From a virus, in IMG/VR virus record IMGVR_UViG_3300049259_000082, positions 1 to 31,095 of that record: a stretch of DNA of 31,095 nucleotides; one strand, given 5' to 3'. Of the stretch, positions 22,023 to 29,564 are shown in pieces; the stretch's first letter is position 1; every line of letters begins with the position of its first letter. A program made the position numbers and the translations under genes. The notes below the pieces were generated by a model. The model was not told the DNA's origin and did not search any database. It saw only the letters and a program-made list of their open reading frames with translations.

Positions 22023-22462
22023 CAGGCGTAGGTGACCGATCCGGTGACGGTGAGCTCGGCCGACCAGTTGGCGATGTCATCGGTGCCACCGCCGAACTGC
22101 GTGACCTGCACCGTCGCCATGAACACCAGCGTGTTGCCTCCGGGCGAGGTGAGCCGGTACTGCTTCTCAGCAGCCGAACCGACTGCGAGGCCGGCTGTTT
22201 CGATCGCCTCCTGCCCGGCGTCACGCGAGCCGTCACCCTCATCCTCCTGGCGTTGCGCCGAGATCGTGAAGGCGTCACCGCGGCGAACCACCTTGTGACG
22301 TTCACGGCCGGGCGTGTCGAAGTTCTTGGTGTCGGCCCGGGCGGTCGACGGGTTGTGTGTGATGCCGGTGATGCCGGCGATCTGCGTCCACACCGGAACA
22401 CTGAGCGTGCCGGTGTTGATCTCGGCGTCGACATCCTGCATGAGGACTTCGGTTTCGGCCAT
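22022..22462 (-). CDS. Major tail tube protein (146 aa)
   Basis: ATG 22462 has a strong Shine-Dalgarno sequence (AAAGGAGCACC). The sequence is typical of siphovirus tail tube proteins: VDAEINTGTLSVPVWTQIAG with GITHNPSTARADTKNFD, then IANWSAELTVTGSVTY at the end. The subunits stack in hexameric rings around the tape measure. The position, between the tail terminator and the G chaperone, agrees. Confidence 0.85.
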   Translation of the reverse strand: MAETEVLMQDVDAEINTGTLSVPVWTQIAGITGITHNPSTARADTKNFDTPGRERHKVVRRGDAFTISAQRQEDEGDGSRDAGQEAIETAGLAVGSAAEKQYRLTSPGGNTLVFMATVQVTQFGGGTDDIANWSAELTVTGSVTYA

Positions 22463-22477
22463 GCGGTGCTCCTTTGG

Positions 22478-22906
22478 TCAGACGCGATGGGCGGTGAGCG
22501 CCCGCACGTAGAAGGCGAAGTTGAGGACGTACTCGTGGCGGCCGACGTCATCCACGCCGATCGACGCCGGATCGGACTGCTGGGCGACCGTGCGCACCAC
22601 ATACACCTCGTCATCGCCTCCGAAGTCGAGGGTGACGGCATGCAAGCCGACGAGCGCCTCGTAGATCCTCCGGGCCCGTAGATACGGCACACGGGGATCT
22701 GTGGTGCCGCGCACCCGTACCTGCAGGACCGGCTCGTCGTAGCCGTGATGACTGCTGGTCGGGTTCCCGCCGGAAGGTGTGAGCGCAACCGCCTCGTTCG
22801 GACCGGACGGCATCGTGCCGATGAAGCAGTCTCCGGTGACGCCTGTCTCGTCGAAGGTGACGAGGCCGAGCGAGCCGAGATGCTTTGCGACGGCGACAGC
22901 GATCAT
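22478..22906 (-). CDS. Tail terminator / minor capsid component (142 aa)
   Basis: ATG 22906 overlaps the HNH stop (ATGA). The alpha/beta protein (MIAVAVAKHLGSLGLVTFDE, LQVRVRGTTDPRVPYLRAR, YEALVGLHAVTLDFGG) is typical of tail terminator proteins, which cap the tail and join it to the neck, also called minor capsid components in phages of this type. The order neck-terminator-tube supports it. Confidence 0.78.
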   Translation of the reverse strand: MIAVAVAKHLGSLGLVTFDETGVTGDCFIGTMPSGPNEAVALTPSGGNPTSSHHGYDEPVLQVRVRGTTDPRVPYLRARRIYEALVGLHAVTLDFGGDDEVYVVRTVAQQSDPASIGVDDVGRHEYVLNFAFYVRALTAHRV

Positions 22907-23367
22907 GACGCCACCCGCTCGGCCATCTGCTCCAACTCGGACATGAGGCGTGTGCCTTTCCAGTGGTTGCACGCCTCGTGGCTCGGCCGGATGTTCTCTT
23001 CCGCGTGAGCGCCACCGCGGCTCAACGGGACGACGTGATCGAACTCCAAGTCATCCTCGATGTCGTCGCCGCAGATGTGGCACACCGGCCCGTACTCAGC
23101 GAGGATGCGAGCGAAGTCGACGTCGCCTCGCCGCTGGCGCTGTGCCTGACGGTTCACCTCAGCGAGGCGAGCGGCGTTGCGTTCCTTCCATCGATGAAGG
23201 CGCTCCATGCTCTGGGCTGTGGCCGGACGACGGCGCCGATGATGAGCGCTTCGGCCGTGAGCGTTGAAGCACGTCTTGCACCACGAGTACAGGCCATCGG
23301 AACGACGCTTGTCCTTGTAGAAGGCGTCTACCGTCTTCGTCTCGCCGCAACGCGTGCACCGCTTCAT
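22903..23367 (-). CDS. HNH endonuclease with N-terminal zinc ribbon (154 aa)
   Basis: A zinc ribbon at the N-terminus (MKRCTRCGETKTVDAF, then WCKTC) precedes a helical linker and a canonical HNH domain: VCHICGDDIEDDLEFDHVVP, GGAHAEENIRPSHEACNHWKG. It sits between the head-tail joining gene and the tail terminator gene, with overlaps at both ends, so it has inserted without disturbing coupling. It is probably a free-standing homing endonuclease; some HNH proteins act in packaging, but these are usually near the terminase. Confidence 0.88.
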   Translation of the reverse strand: MKRCTRCGETKTVDAFYKDKRRSDGLYSWCKTCFNAHGRSAHHRRRRPATAQSMERLHRWKERNAARLAEVNRQAQRQRRGDVDFARILAEYGPVCHICGDDIEDDLEFDHVVPLSRGGAHAEENIRPSHEACNHWKGTRLMSELEQMAERVAS

Positions 23368-23717
23368 CGCAGCGCCCCTTTGATTCGCATCGCGAGGTGC
23401 TGGCGAACTCGGTCGACGTCCTCACGCAAGGTCGCTTCGAGCCATTTCGCTCGCCGGCCCGGGTCATGTCGATACGACAGGTCCTCGTGCTGGCGTGCGG
23501 CGTACGGAACATCGTACGAGATCGCCGCCCGCAAGGCGGCACGGTCGACGCTCGTTGTGCCTGACCGGATCATCGTGCCTTCCTCGATCGGCGCGGTGCG
23601 GTTGGCGTCCTCGAGGATGAACTCGGCCGACTCGAACAGTCCGTCGGCGGCGGCGCGACGCACGGCGGCGACCGCGAGCTTGCTGCGATCGATCCGCCAA
23701 CGCACCTGCACGGCCAT
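23364..23717 (-). CDS. HK97 gp10-like head-tail joining protein (117 aa)
   Basis: The sequence has FILEDANRTAPIEEGTMIRSG, followed by ISYDVPYAARQHEDLSYRH and GRRAKWLEATLRED. The AP-x-x-x-G-x-L/M-RxS...YA-xxQHE element is the signature of gp10-like minor capsid/neck proteins. It joins the tail to the connector. The neighbours (head closure, terminator) agree with this. Confidence 0.85.
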   Translation of the reverse strand: MAVQVRWRIDRSKLAVAAVRRAAADGLFESAEFILEDANRTAPIEEGTMIRSGTTSVDRAALRAAISYDVPYAARQHEDLSYRHDPGRRAKWLEATLREDVDRVRQHLAMRIKGALR

Positions 23718-24028
23718 CAGCGCGCCCCCAGAAGAAGTTCGACGTGTGTCGTCCCGGTCAGATCTTTGGCGGGAAGCACGTCGAGGACTTCGAAGTCGCG
23801 GCCGTCCCAGGTGGCTTTCGACTCGGGCAGCACGCTCACGTCCGGGCGCACGAACGCGGTCGCGGAGGAGATCACGGTGGAGCCGTCGCCGCGGTTCACG
23901 GTGCGGCGTCGACCCTCCACCCGTGCTTTGACGGTGATCGGAGCGTCGTACATCGGGCCGTAGGCGCCTGCGCCTTTGTAGGGGGCGATGGTGAGGCGGT
24001 CGCGGAGCAGGGCGGACGGGATCTTCAC
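23717..24028 (-). CDS. Head closure / stopper protein (103 aa)
   Basis: The start GTG 24028 overlaps the connector gene's stop (GTGA). The protein (LRDRLTIAPYKGAGAYGPMY, ITVKARVEGRRRTVNRGDGS, ATAFVRPDVSVLPESKATW) is a small beta barrel like head closure proteins that seal the portal after packaging. Its position between the connector and gp10-like genes is that of a stopper. Confidence 0.78.
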   Translation of the reverse strand: MKIPSALLRDRLTIAPYKGAGAYGPMYDAPITVKARVEGRRRTVNRGDGSTVISSATAFVRPDVSVLPESKATWDGRDFEVLDVLPAKDLTGTTHVELLLGAR

Positions 24029-24396
24029 CACGGCACCGTCCCCACCATGGCCAGCAGGCCGGCGTTGCCGAGGATGCGCTGCGCCCGCGGGGCGATTACG
24101 GTCGCACGCTTCCCGGTGAACCCTCCGACTGACACGTCGGTGCCGGCGAGGCCGTCGATGTCGTGCTCTTCGCCGACCTCCAACCAGAACTCGACCTGGG
24201 CGCAACACGCGTCGCGCAACGCTTCGGCGGTCGGCGCATCGGTGGGGATGCCGGTTGTCGAGTCGACCGTGAAGATGTTGGTGACGGAGCCGTCGAGCAG
24301 TTCGGACGCCCGCTTCAGCAGGCGCGCCGCGTCGTCGACTTCGGTGCCGGCAGGCAGGAAGTCGGCGAGCTGCTCTTCGGTCGCGTACGCATCCAT
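24025..24396 (-). CDS. Head-tail connector (adaptor) protein (123 aa)
   Basis: A helical protein (DAYATEEQLADFLPAGTEVD, DAARLLKRASELLDG, RDACCAQVEFWLEVG) ending with a short beta part, as in gp6/gp15-type adaptors that attach under the portal. ATG 24396 is in a TGATG overlap; a GTG three bases earlier is also possible. Confidence 0.78.
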   Translation of the reverse strand: MDAYATEEQLADFLPAGTEVDDAARLLKRASELLDGSVTNIFTVDSTTGIPTDAPTAEALRDACCAQVEFWLEVGEEHDIDGLAGTDVSVGGFTGKRATVIAPRAQRILGNAGLLAMVGTVPW

Positions 24397-24716
24397 CACG
24401 TCCCCGGCGGGATCTCCTCCATGCGCTTCGCCATGCGGTCGAGCTTGTCGATCAGTGAGGCGCGATCGCGGCCCGCATGCTCGGCTTCGATGAGGCGGCG
24501 CACGACGTCGATCGGATAGTCGGCGGCGATCGTCGTGATCTCTTCGACGCTGCCGGCGAGCACCACATCAGGATCGATCTCGATCGGATTGTCGGGGTCG
24601 AGGATCGCTTCGGCGACCGCCGGCTCCGACAACTCTTCGACGCCTTCGGGGATCGGACCGAAGTACGGGATGCCCGACTTCGGAAGCCGATACCAGCCTT
24701 CGCGCGGTGCTTCCAT
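24396..24716 (-). CDS. Small head protein (106 aa)
   Basis: ATG 24716 overlaps the previous stop. The C-terminal half is helical (DVVRRLIEAEHAGRDRASLIDKLDRM) and resembles small proteins found before the connector gene in many actinophages. The N-terminal half is Pro/Glu-rich. Its exact role is not known. Confidence 0.65.
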   Translation of the reverse strand: MEAPREGWYRLPKSGIPYFGPIPEGVEELSEPAVAEAILDPDNPIEIDPDVVLAGSVEEITTIAADYPIDVVRRLIEAEHAGRDRASLIDKLDRMAKRMEEIPPGT

Positions 24717-25063
24717 CAGATCCCCAGGGCGGCGACCGTCACCGACGCGACCGCCGAGAAGTCGACGTACACCATGCCGGGATCGGCGGCGCCGGTCGGG
24801 CGGTCATAGGTGGACGGATCGAACCGGCCGATGTACTTCGTGGCACCGGCGGCGACCGCGACGATCTGCTCAGAGACGGCGAGGCCAGCCTGCGTGGCGG
24901 GCGTTTGGACGGTCACGTTGATCGAGCCGCCGCTGCCGTTCGTCACCTTGAGGATGACGTCGCCACCACCGTCGAGGATGTGGCCGTCGACGTTCGCGGC
25001 GGTCATCGTGACCACCGTCCCCTCGTCTGCGATTGGTTGCGTCGCGAGCGCGGTGCGGGCCAT
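24716..25063 (-). CDS. Decoration-like head protein (115 aa)
   Basis: ATG 25063 follows GGAGGTGAGTG; a GTG at 25066 is an alternative. The beta-rich protein (DVILKVTNGSGGSINVTVQT, TKYIGRFDPSTYDR, VYVDFSAVASVTVAAL) closely resembles a family found behind the major capsid gene in many actinophages and prophages, thought to be decoration or head-stabilising proteins. The family assignment is by eye. Confidence 0.7.
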   Translation of the reverse strand: MARTALATQPIADEGTVVTMTAANVDGHILDGGGDVILKVTNGSGGSINVTVQTPATQAGLAVSEQIVAVAAGATKYIGRFDPSTYDRPTGAADPGMVYVDFSAVASVTVAALGI

Positions 25064-25731
25064 CACTCACCTCCGAATCGGTCGATCAGCTGCGGCTTCG
25101 TGAGCTTCTTGGCTTCCGGTTCGCTCATGCCTTGCGACACGGCGAACGCCACCCACTCGGGCTTCGACGCCGTCTTGTTCGGACGTGCGGCTTCCGCCTC
25201 TTCGACGCCCTGGTCGACGCTGCCCGGGTCGGACAAGCCGAGCGGACCTCGATCATCGACGTCGGGCACTTCAACGGCGACCGCCTCGCCGACGTCCTGG
25301 CCGTCGACGAGCACCGCTCGTGCGAGCTCGGATTCCTTCGCCTGCTGGACGGCCGGATCGTCGACATGCACGTCGCCAGGAGCGATCGGTGCCGGCGGCA
25401 CGCCGTGCAGTCCAGGGGCGACGACGAGCGGGCCGTGCGGGTCGGCTTCACCGGCGTTGATCGGCGGCAGGAAATCCTCCGGCTCCGGGTCGATCGATGC
25501 GTCGCGGAGACGGGTGCCTTGCGGCTCGATACCGGAGCCGAGGAATCCGACGTCCCGCGAATCGATCTGCGTCTCCTCGACCGTTGAGGTCAACTCTCCG
25601 TCGACCGTGTAGCCGTGGCGGCGGAAGTAGGCGAGAGCGTTCGCGTCGTCGGTGCTCGCCACTCCCTCCTTGAACGTGACCCCGGCGACGACGCCGTCGA
25701 AGGCGCCGGCCGGGGCTTCCACCCGGGCCAT
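25063..25731 (-). CDS. Head protein with acidic stalk and C-terminal HeH/SAP-like motif (222 aa)
   Basis: ATG 25731 overlaps the HNH stop (TGATG). The N-terminal domain (GAFDGVVAGVTFKEGVASTDDA) is followed by a long acidic, Pro-rich stalk and a C-terminal helical motif (SKPEWVAFAVSQGMSEPEAKK, LTKPQLIDRF) of the type used to bind DNA or proteins. It lies immediately after the capsid gene, where accessory head or head-fibre proteins are found. Function inferred from place only. Confidence 0.65.
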   Translation of the reverse strand: MARVEAPAGAFDGVVAGVTFKEGVASTDDANALAYFRRHGYTVDGELTSTVEETQIDSRDVGFLGSGIEPQGTRLRDASIDPEPEDFLPPINAGEADPHGPLVVAPGLHGVPPAPIAPGDVHVDDPAVQQAKESELARAVLVDGQDVGEAVAVEVPDVDDRGPLGLSDPGSVDQGVEEAEAARPNKTASKPEWVAFAVSQGMSEPEAKKLTKPQLIDRFGGE

Positions 25732-26165
25732 CAGGCGCTGACCTTGTTCATGCGACCGCTCCTCGATGCAGTGCGCTCGGAGCGGCAGGCTCGGCAATAC
25801 CGACGCCCGCCGTATCGAAGCGTGTTGTCCTCGTCGTACGCATGGCCCGACGGGCAGTGCGTCTTCGCGGCGTGTGCCGCGGGAATCGTCTCGCCGCGCA
25901 TCGTGTTCGTGCGCCACGTCACCGGCTCCAAATGCTCCGGGTTCACGCAGCCATGATTGCGACAGAGATGGTCGAGCGCGAGCCCTTCGGGGATCGGTCC
26001 GACGAAGTGCTCGTACGCCCAACGATGAGCGAGGACGACCTTCTCCCCGTCGAAGAAGGTGCCGTACCCGTCGGCGAGGCGCGCGGCAGTCCACTCCCAG
26101 CATCCGCTGGGCTGGATGGCACGCTTCTCGTCGAAGCGCTCGATCGCCGGGCGTCGAGGCCTCAT
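25731..26165 (-). CDS. HNH endonuclease, HNH_3 type, capsid-region copy (144 aa)
   Basis: A paralogue of the gene at 5428-5829: CWEWTAARLADGYG, AHRWAYEHFVGPIPEGL, LDHLCRNHGCVNPEHLEPV and a zinc tail (THCPSGHAYDEDNT...YCRACRSER). The Asp-His, Asn and His of the HNH core are intact. It interrupts the head operon between the capsid and the accessory head gene, with ATGA and TGATG overlaps. Such genes are mobile and often sit beside conserved genes that they cut in phages lacking them. Confidence 0.88.
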   Translation of the reverse strand: MRPRRPAIERFDEKRAIQPSGCWEWTAARLADGYGTFFDGEKVVLAHRWAYEHFVGPIPEGLALDHLCRNHGCVNPEHLEPVTWRTNTMRGETIPAAHAAKTHCPSGHAYDEDNTLRYGGRRYCRACRSERTASRSGRMNKVSA

Positions 26166-27583
26166 TGAACTTTGAGGTTGCGCAGGACTGCGGCCGCCTT
26201 CGTCGCCTTCAGCACGACGGCGACCGGGCCCATCTCGACCTCACCGGTCTTCACCGCGCCGGCGGTCGTGAAGTCGGGCAGCCACTTCTGGATCAGCGGG
26301 CCGCCCGCCATCGAGATGCCGTGGAAGCCGTCGAGACCGAGCCGCACCGCGTACAGGTCGGTGGTGCCGGTCGTGTTCGCCGTGTTCGCCGACTCGACCG
26401 TGGTCACCGACGGCGTCGTGCCGCCCGTCAGGTTATTGTCGGACAAGGCGACGGTCAGCACTTCGTCGGTGAGCGCACCGCCGAAGGTGACGGTCCATGC
26501 GCCGCCGGCCGAGCCGGTCACCGTCACACCACCGGTCGGGACGATCGTGAGCGCCTCGATCGCCGCCTGCACGGCCGCCGCCGTCGCGTTGTAGGCGATC
26601 GCGGCTGTCTCTTCGGTCGTCCCGTTGTAGGTGACGTTCAGGGAGAACGTGCCGCCGCCAGGGCCGCCGGTGACCGTCACCACATAGACGGTGTTGTCGA
26701 TGTCTCGGGTGACGATCGGAACGATGTCGTCGTTGGTGCCGGACTTCTTGCCCGGGTCGATCAGCACGATGTTGCCGTACCGTTCGATGTTGCGGCCGAA
26801 CTCGTTGCGGTCGCGGGTGAAGTACCCGGCGCGCCGCGCGATCGAGGCGATCTTCAGGAGCGCCTTGCGGTTCGAGATGATCGCCGTCGGCTCCCCGTCC
26901 AGCAGGGCGAGGAACGTATCGAGCGTGTCGAGCGCGGTGAACGAGCCGGCCTCGTCCAGCGCGCTCCAGTCGGTCGCCGTGTCCGCGTTCATCTCGGTGG
27001 CGGTGCCGACGAGCGCCTTGTCGAGCCCGTCGAAGCCGTTGGCGTCCACGTTCGTGTCGCCGTTGATCGCCGAATCCATGAACTGCGTCTGCGTCGCCTT
27101 GATCTTCTGGCTCATCTGCAGGTTGACCTCGCCTGCTGCGACCGAGCCGACGCGGGCGAGCACACGGTCGATCTGGAACGAGCCGCCGAGTGGCTTCAGG
27201 TCCACCGTGTAGCGGGCCTTCGTCACCTCTTGCGGCGTGTACTCGGCGTTGATCGCCCGGAATGCAGCGGTCGGTTGGGTGATCAGCCGGGTGTAGCCGT
27301 AGGTGAGGGTTCCGCCGCCGCCGGCAGGGTTGACGACGTCATCGAACTGCAGCGTGTCGAGAAGCCACGATTCTTTCCGGAACTCGTCGATCACGGCGAC
27401 GTCGATGTCGTCCGTGGCGTTGAGCTTCGCCTGGGCGAGCGTGACAACACCCGCCTCGGAGGCGAACCGGCCGGACGCGACGAACCCGACCCACATGCGA
27501 TGCACATGATGGGAGATGGTCGGCGTGCCCGCTGCGAAAAGCAGCGCGAGCCCGAGGAAGGCGATGAGCAGACGAAAGATCAT
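26162..27583 (-). CDS. Major capsid protein with Ig-like insertion and hydrophobic N-terminus (473 aa)
   Basis: The HK97-type capsid parts are seen in AQAKLNATDDIDVAVIDEFR, VVNPAGGGGTLTYGYTRL, FQIDRVLARVGSVAAGEVNL and DGLDKALVGTATEM, then ISNRKALLKIASIARRAGYF. Residues about 297-403 form a beta sandwich (TFSLNVTYNGTTEETAAIA, AWTVTFGGALTDEVLTVAL) inserted near the C-terminus, a domain that in other phages acts as a decoration-like protrusion. The first 45 residues contain a hydrophobic helix (IFRLLIAFLGLALLFAAGT) not usual for capsid proteins; ATG 27583 has a good AGGAG, so this start is real unless translation begins at ATG 27496. Confidence 0.85.
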   Translation of the reverse strand: MIFRLLIAFLGLALLFAAGTPTISHHVHRMWVGFVASGRFASEAGVVTLAQAKLNATDDIDVAVIDEFRKESWLLDTLQFDDVVNPAGGGGTLTYGYTRLITQPTAAFRAINAEYTPQEVTKARYTVDLKPLGGSFQIDRVLARVGSVAAGEVNLQMSQKIKATQTQFMDSAINGDTNVDANGFDGLDKALVGTATEMNADTATDWSALDEAGSFTALDTLDTFLALLDGEPTAIISNRKALLKIASIARRAGYFTRDRNEFGRNIERYGNIVLIDPGKKSGTNDDIVPIVTRDIDNTVYVVTVTGGPGGGTFSLNVTYNGTTEETAAIAYNATAAAVQAAIEALTIVPTGGVTVTGSAGGAWTVTFGGALTDEVLTVALSDNNLTGGTTPSVTTVESANTANTTGTTDLYAVRLGLDGFHGISMAGGPLIQKWLPDFTTAGAVKTGEVEMGPVAVVLKATKAAAVLRNLKVQ

Positions 27584-27596
27584 GCGGAGCTCCTGT

Positions 27597-28433
27597 TCAG
27601 GAGTAGTGGGCTGAGATGGCGTCGGCGAGGGACTTCGGCTTGTCGCCGTTCCCGTTGCCGTTGTCGCCGAGGTCGTTGCCGCTCCGGACCGCCTGGGTCG
27701 CCTTGAGCTTCGGGTTCTTCTCGACCGCTTCCTTGACTGCCGACTCCAGGTCGGCGGTGAACGTGTCGTTGGCAGGGTCGAGCTTGTCGAGCGCGCCGCC
27801 GGACCGGAGGACCGCCAGGGTCAATTCCGGATCGGCCTTGTGCTTGCTTGCGGCCGCACTGAAGGCGGCATCGATCTTCAACTGCCGGTTCTCACCGGCG
27901 AGCTTGTCGCGTTCGGCGGTTGCCGCTTCGGCGATCTTCGCCGGGTCGGAGTCATCGGCGAGGCCGAAATGCTTGTGCAGCGCAGCCATCTGCGACTTGA
28001 GGGTCGTCAGTTCGGCGGCGGTGCCGTTTCGTTCGGTGCGGTACTTGCCGGCTTCCTTCCGGGCCTTCGAGAACTCGTCGACCGCCCGCTGCAAGGCGGC
28101 CGGGATTTCGGCGCCTGCCGCCTTCAGGGCGTCGATCGCGGCGCGGGCGTCGGCTTCGAGCGTCGAACCACCATCGCCGCCGTCCCCGGAACCACCATCG
28201 CCGGAACCGCCGTCGCCACCGTCACCGATTCCACCGTCACCCGCTCCCCCATCGTCGTTGCCTTCGAAGAAGACGGGCGGCTCGCCGAGCCGGAAGGCTC
28301 CGAGACTGTCACCCAAGCGGAGAGCGAAACGCTCGTACCGGTCGGCGCAGGTGGGTGAGATGATGGCGGCGAGGAACACGATGACCGCGCTCAAGGCCGC
28401 CAGGGCCGAGATGAAGCGGAGCAGGTCTGTCAC
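27597..28433 (-). CDS. Scaffolding protein with N-terminal membrane-like helix and Gly/Asp repeat (278 aa)
   Basis: The C-terminal two thirds are the expected scaffold: a long charged coiled coil (ARKEAGKYRTERNGTAAEL... RDKLAGENRQLKIDAAF) and an acidic, Asn/Gly-rich end (GNDLGDNGNGNGDKPKSL). It is preceded by a Gly/Asp-rich run (about 58-90; DNA 28164-28262) and a hydrophobic segment (FISALAALSAVIVFLAAIIS). Scaffolds guide capsid assembly and are usually cytoplasmic, so the membrane-like start is odd. The start GTG 28433 lacks a Shine-Dalgarno sequence and a later TTG is possible. Confidence 0.75.
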   Translation of the reverse strand: MTDLLRFISALAALSAVIVFLAAIISPTCADRYERFALRLGDSLGAFRLGEPPVFFEGNDDGGAGDGGIGDGGDGGSGDGGSGDGGDGGSTLEADARAAIDALKAAGAEIPAALQRAVDEFSKARKEAGKYRTERNGTAAELTTLKSQMAALHKHFGLADDSDPAKIAEAATAERDKLAGENRQLKIDAAFSAAASKHKADPELTLAVLRSGGALDKLDPANDTFTADLESAVKEAVEKNPKLKATQAVRSGNDLGDNGNGNGDKPKSLADAISAHYS

Positions 28434-28474
28434 GAGGCCGAGTGTTCGTGGCGGCTACGAACCGTCGTGTGCCG

Positions 28475-29530
28475 TTAGCGGGCGGAGCCGATCCGCTCGC
28501 GGGCCGGGAGCCGCTTCAGATCGTTGGCGTTGACGTGCTCGCGGAGCCGTGCCTGCCATTGGCGTGCCTTGCCGCGCGCCGACTGCGCTGCCTGACTGTC
28601 GAGGGCGGCGGCTTCGACGCGCTTCCATCGCCGCACGCCGCGCTCGAGGTAGCGCTGCTGTTGGCGTGCACGATCGCCGGCCGGGTCGGCGGTGTCCGTC
28701 AACGGCTTCGTCAACCCTTCGACGAACAAGCCGAGCGCGTGACGGCAGTTGTTGTGGAACAGGCCGGCGGCGGCGGCCGCGTCAACACTCGGATATCGGG
28801 TGTCGTTGCCGGATTGGGAAAGCACTTCGCCTTCCCACGGACGGCACAGCTCGCATTCCCCTCCGGCGTCCGACACGATCACGAGGTCGTAGCCAGCCTC
28901 GTCGAAGCGGTCGAGTGCTCCTTGCACTTGGGCCCGGCCGACCGCGGTGCGGGTGGCCATCTCGGCGTACGACTCGATCTCCCACGCCCGACCTGCCGAA
29001 TCCACGAATCCGGTGATGCCGCGGGCGGCGAACCGGTTGAGCGCCAGCTGGGAGGCTGCACGCCGCGACGCGACCCCGGCGAGAACCTGCGGCGCGCTCG
29101 CTTCGGCGATCGCTTCCCGATAGGCGTCGAGCGTCGAACGCAGAAGGCGAAGATGTGTCTTCGACACCGTCGACACGGTTTCGCCGACGAGCGCTTCGAT
29201 GGCGCGGCGTTGCGAACCGACGAACTCGATCCGCACATCGATCGACGCGAGGTCGCGGATCGCCTCACGTGCGCCTGCATCGGCGCCACCTTTGACGGCT
29301 GTTTCGACGGCCGGGTCGAGGAGGTTGTGGAGGCGTTCGACTTCGGCGAGGGCTTCGCGGCGCAGCTGGTCGAGCTGCGCCAGCTTCCGTTCCGCCCATC
29401 CCGCGTCTTCGATGCCGTCGCCGAGCCGGCGGGCCACCAGGCGCAGCAGCGAGGCGGTGGCGTCGCCGTACAGGTCGGCGACCGCTTTGGCGAGTCGGAG
29501 CCCGAGCTCTGGATCGGGCCGCGCCGGCAT
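28475..29530 (-). CDS. Minor head protein, Phage_min_cap2 type (351 aa)
   Basis: Besides long helices (residues 1-170) the protein has YDLVIVSDAGGECELCRPWEG with a conserved Cys pair, then NCRHALGLFVEG after GLFHNN. This is the C-terminal signature of Phage_min_cap2 (MuF-related) minor head proteins, which lie next to the portal in the head. The start is ATG 29530. An in-frame TGA lies eight codons upstream. A portal gene is expected directly before it, but Int2 is there instead. Confidence 0.85.
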   Translation of the reverse strand: MPARPDPELGLRLAKAVADLYGDATASLLRLVARRLGDGIEDAGWAERKLAQLDQLRREALAEVERLHNLLDPAVETAVKGGADAGAREAIRDLASIDVRIEFVGSQRRAIEALVGETVSTVSKTHLRLLRSTLDAYREAIAEASAPQVLAGVASRRAASQLALNRFAARGITGFVDSAGRAWEIESYAEMATRTAVGRAQVQGALDRFDEAGYDLVIVSDAGGECELCRPWEGEVLSQSGNDTRYPSVDAAAAAGLFHNNCRHALGLFVEGLTKPLTDTADPAGDRARQQQRYLERGVRRWKRVEAAALDSQAAQSARGKARQWQARLREHVNANDLKRLPARERIGSAR

Positions 29531-29564
29531 GGGCGGCAGTATCGGCGTCCGTCACGAACCGCTG

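Noticed and set aside
25766-27706. 646-codon open frame on the plus strand
   Set aside because: It is antisense to the capsid and HNH genes. It is rich in Arg, Gly and Val without domains and reflects the high-GC third positions of the real genes.
28164-28262. CRISPR-like or tandem DNA repeat
   Set aside because: The repetition is codon-level Gly/Asp repetition in the scaffold gene, with no regular spacers.
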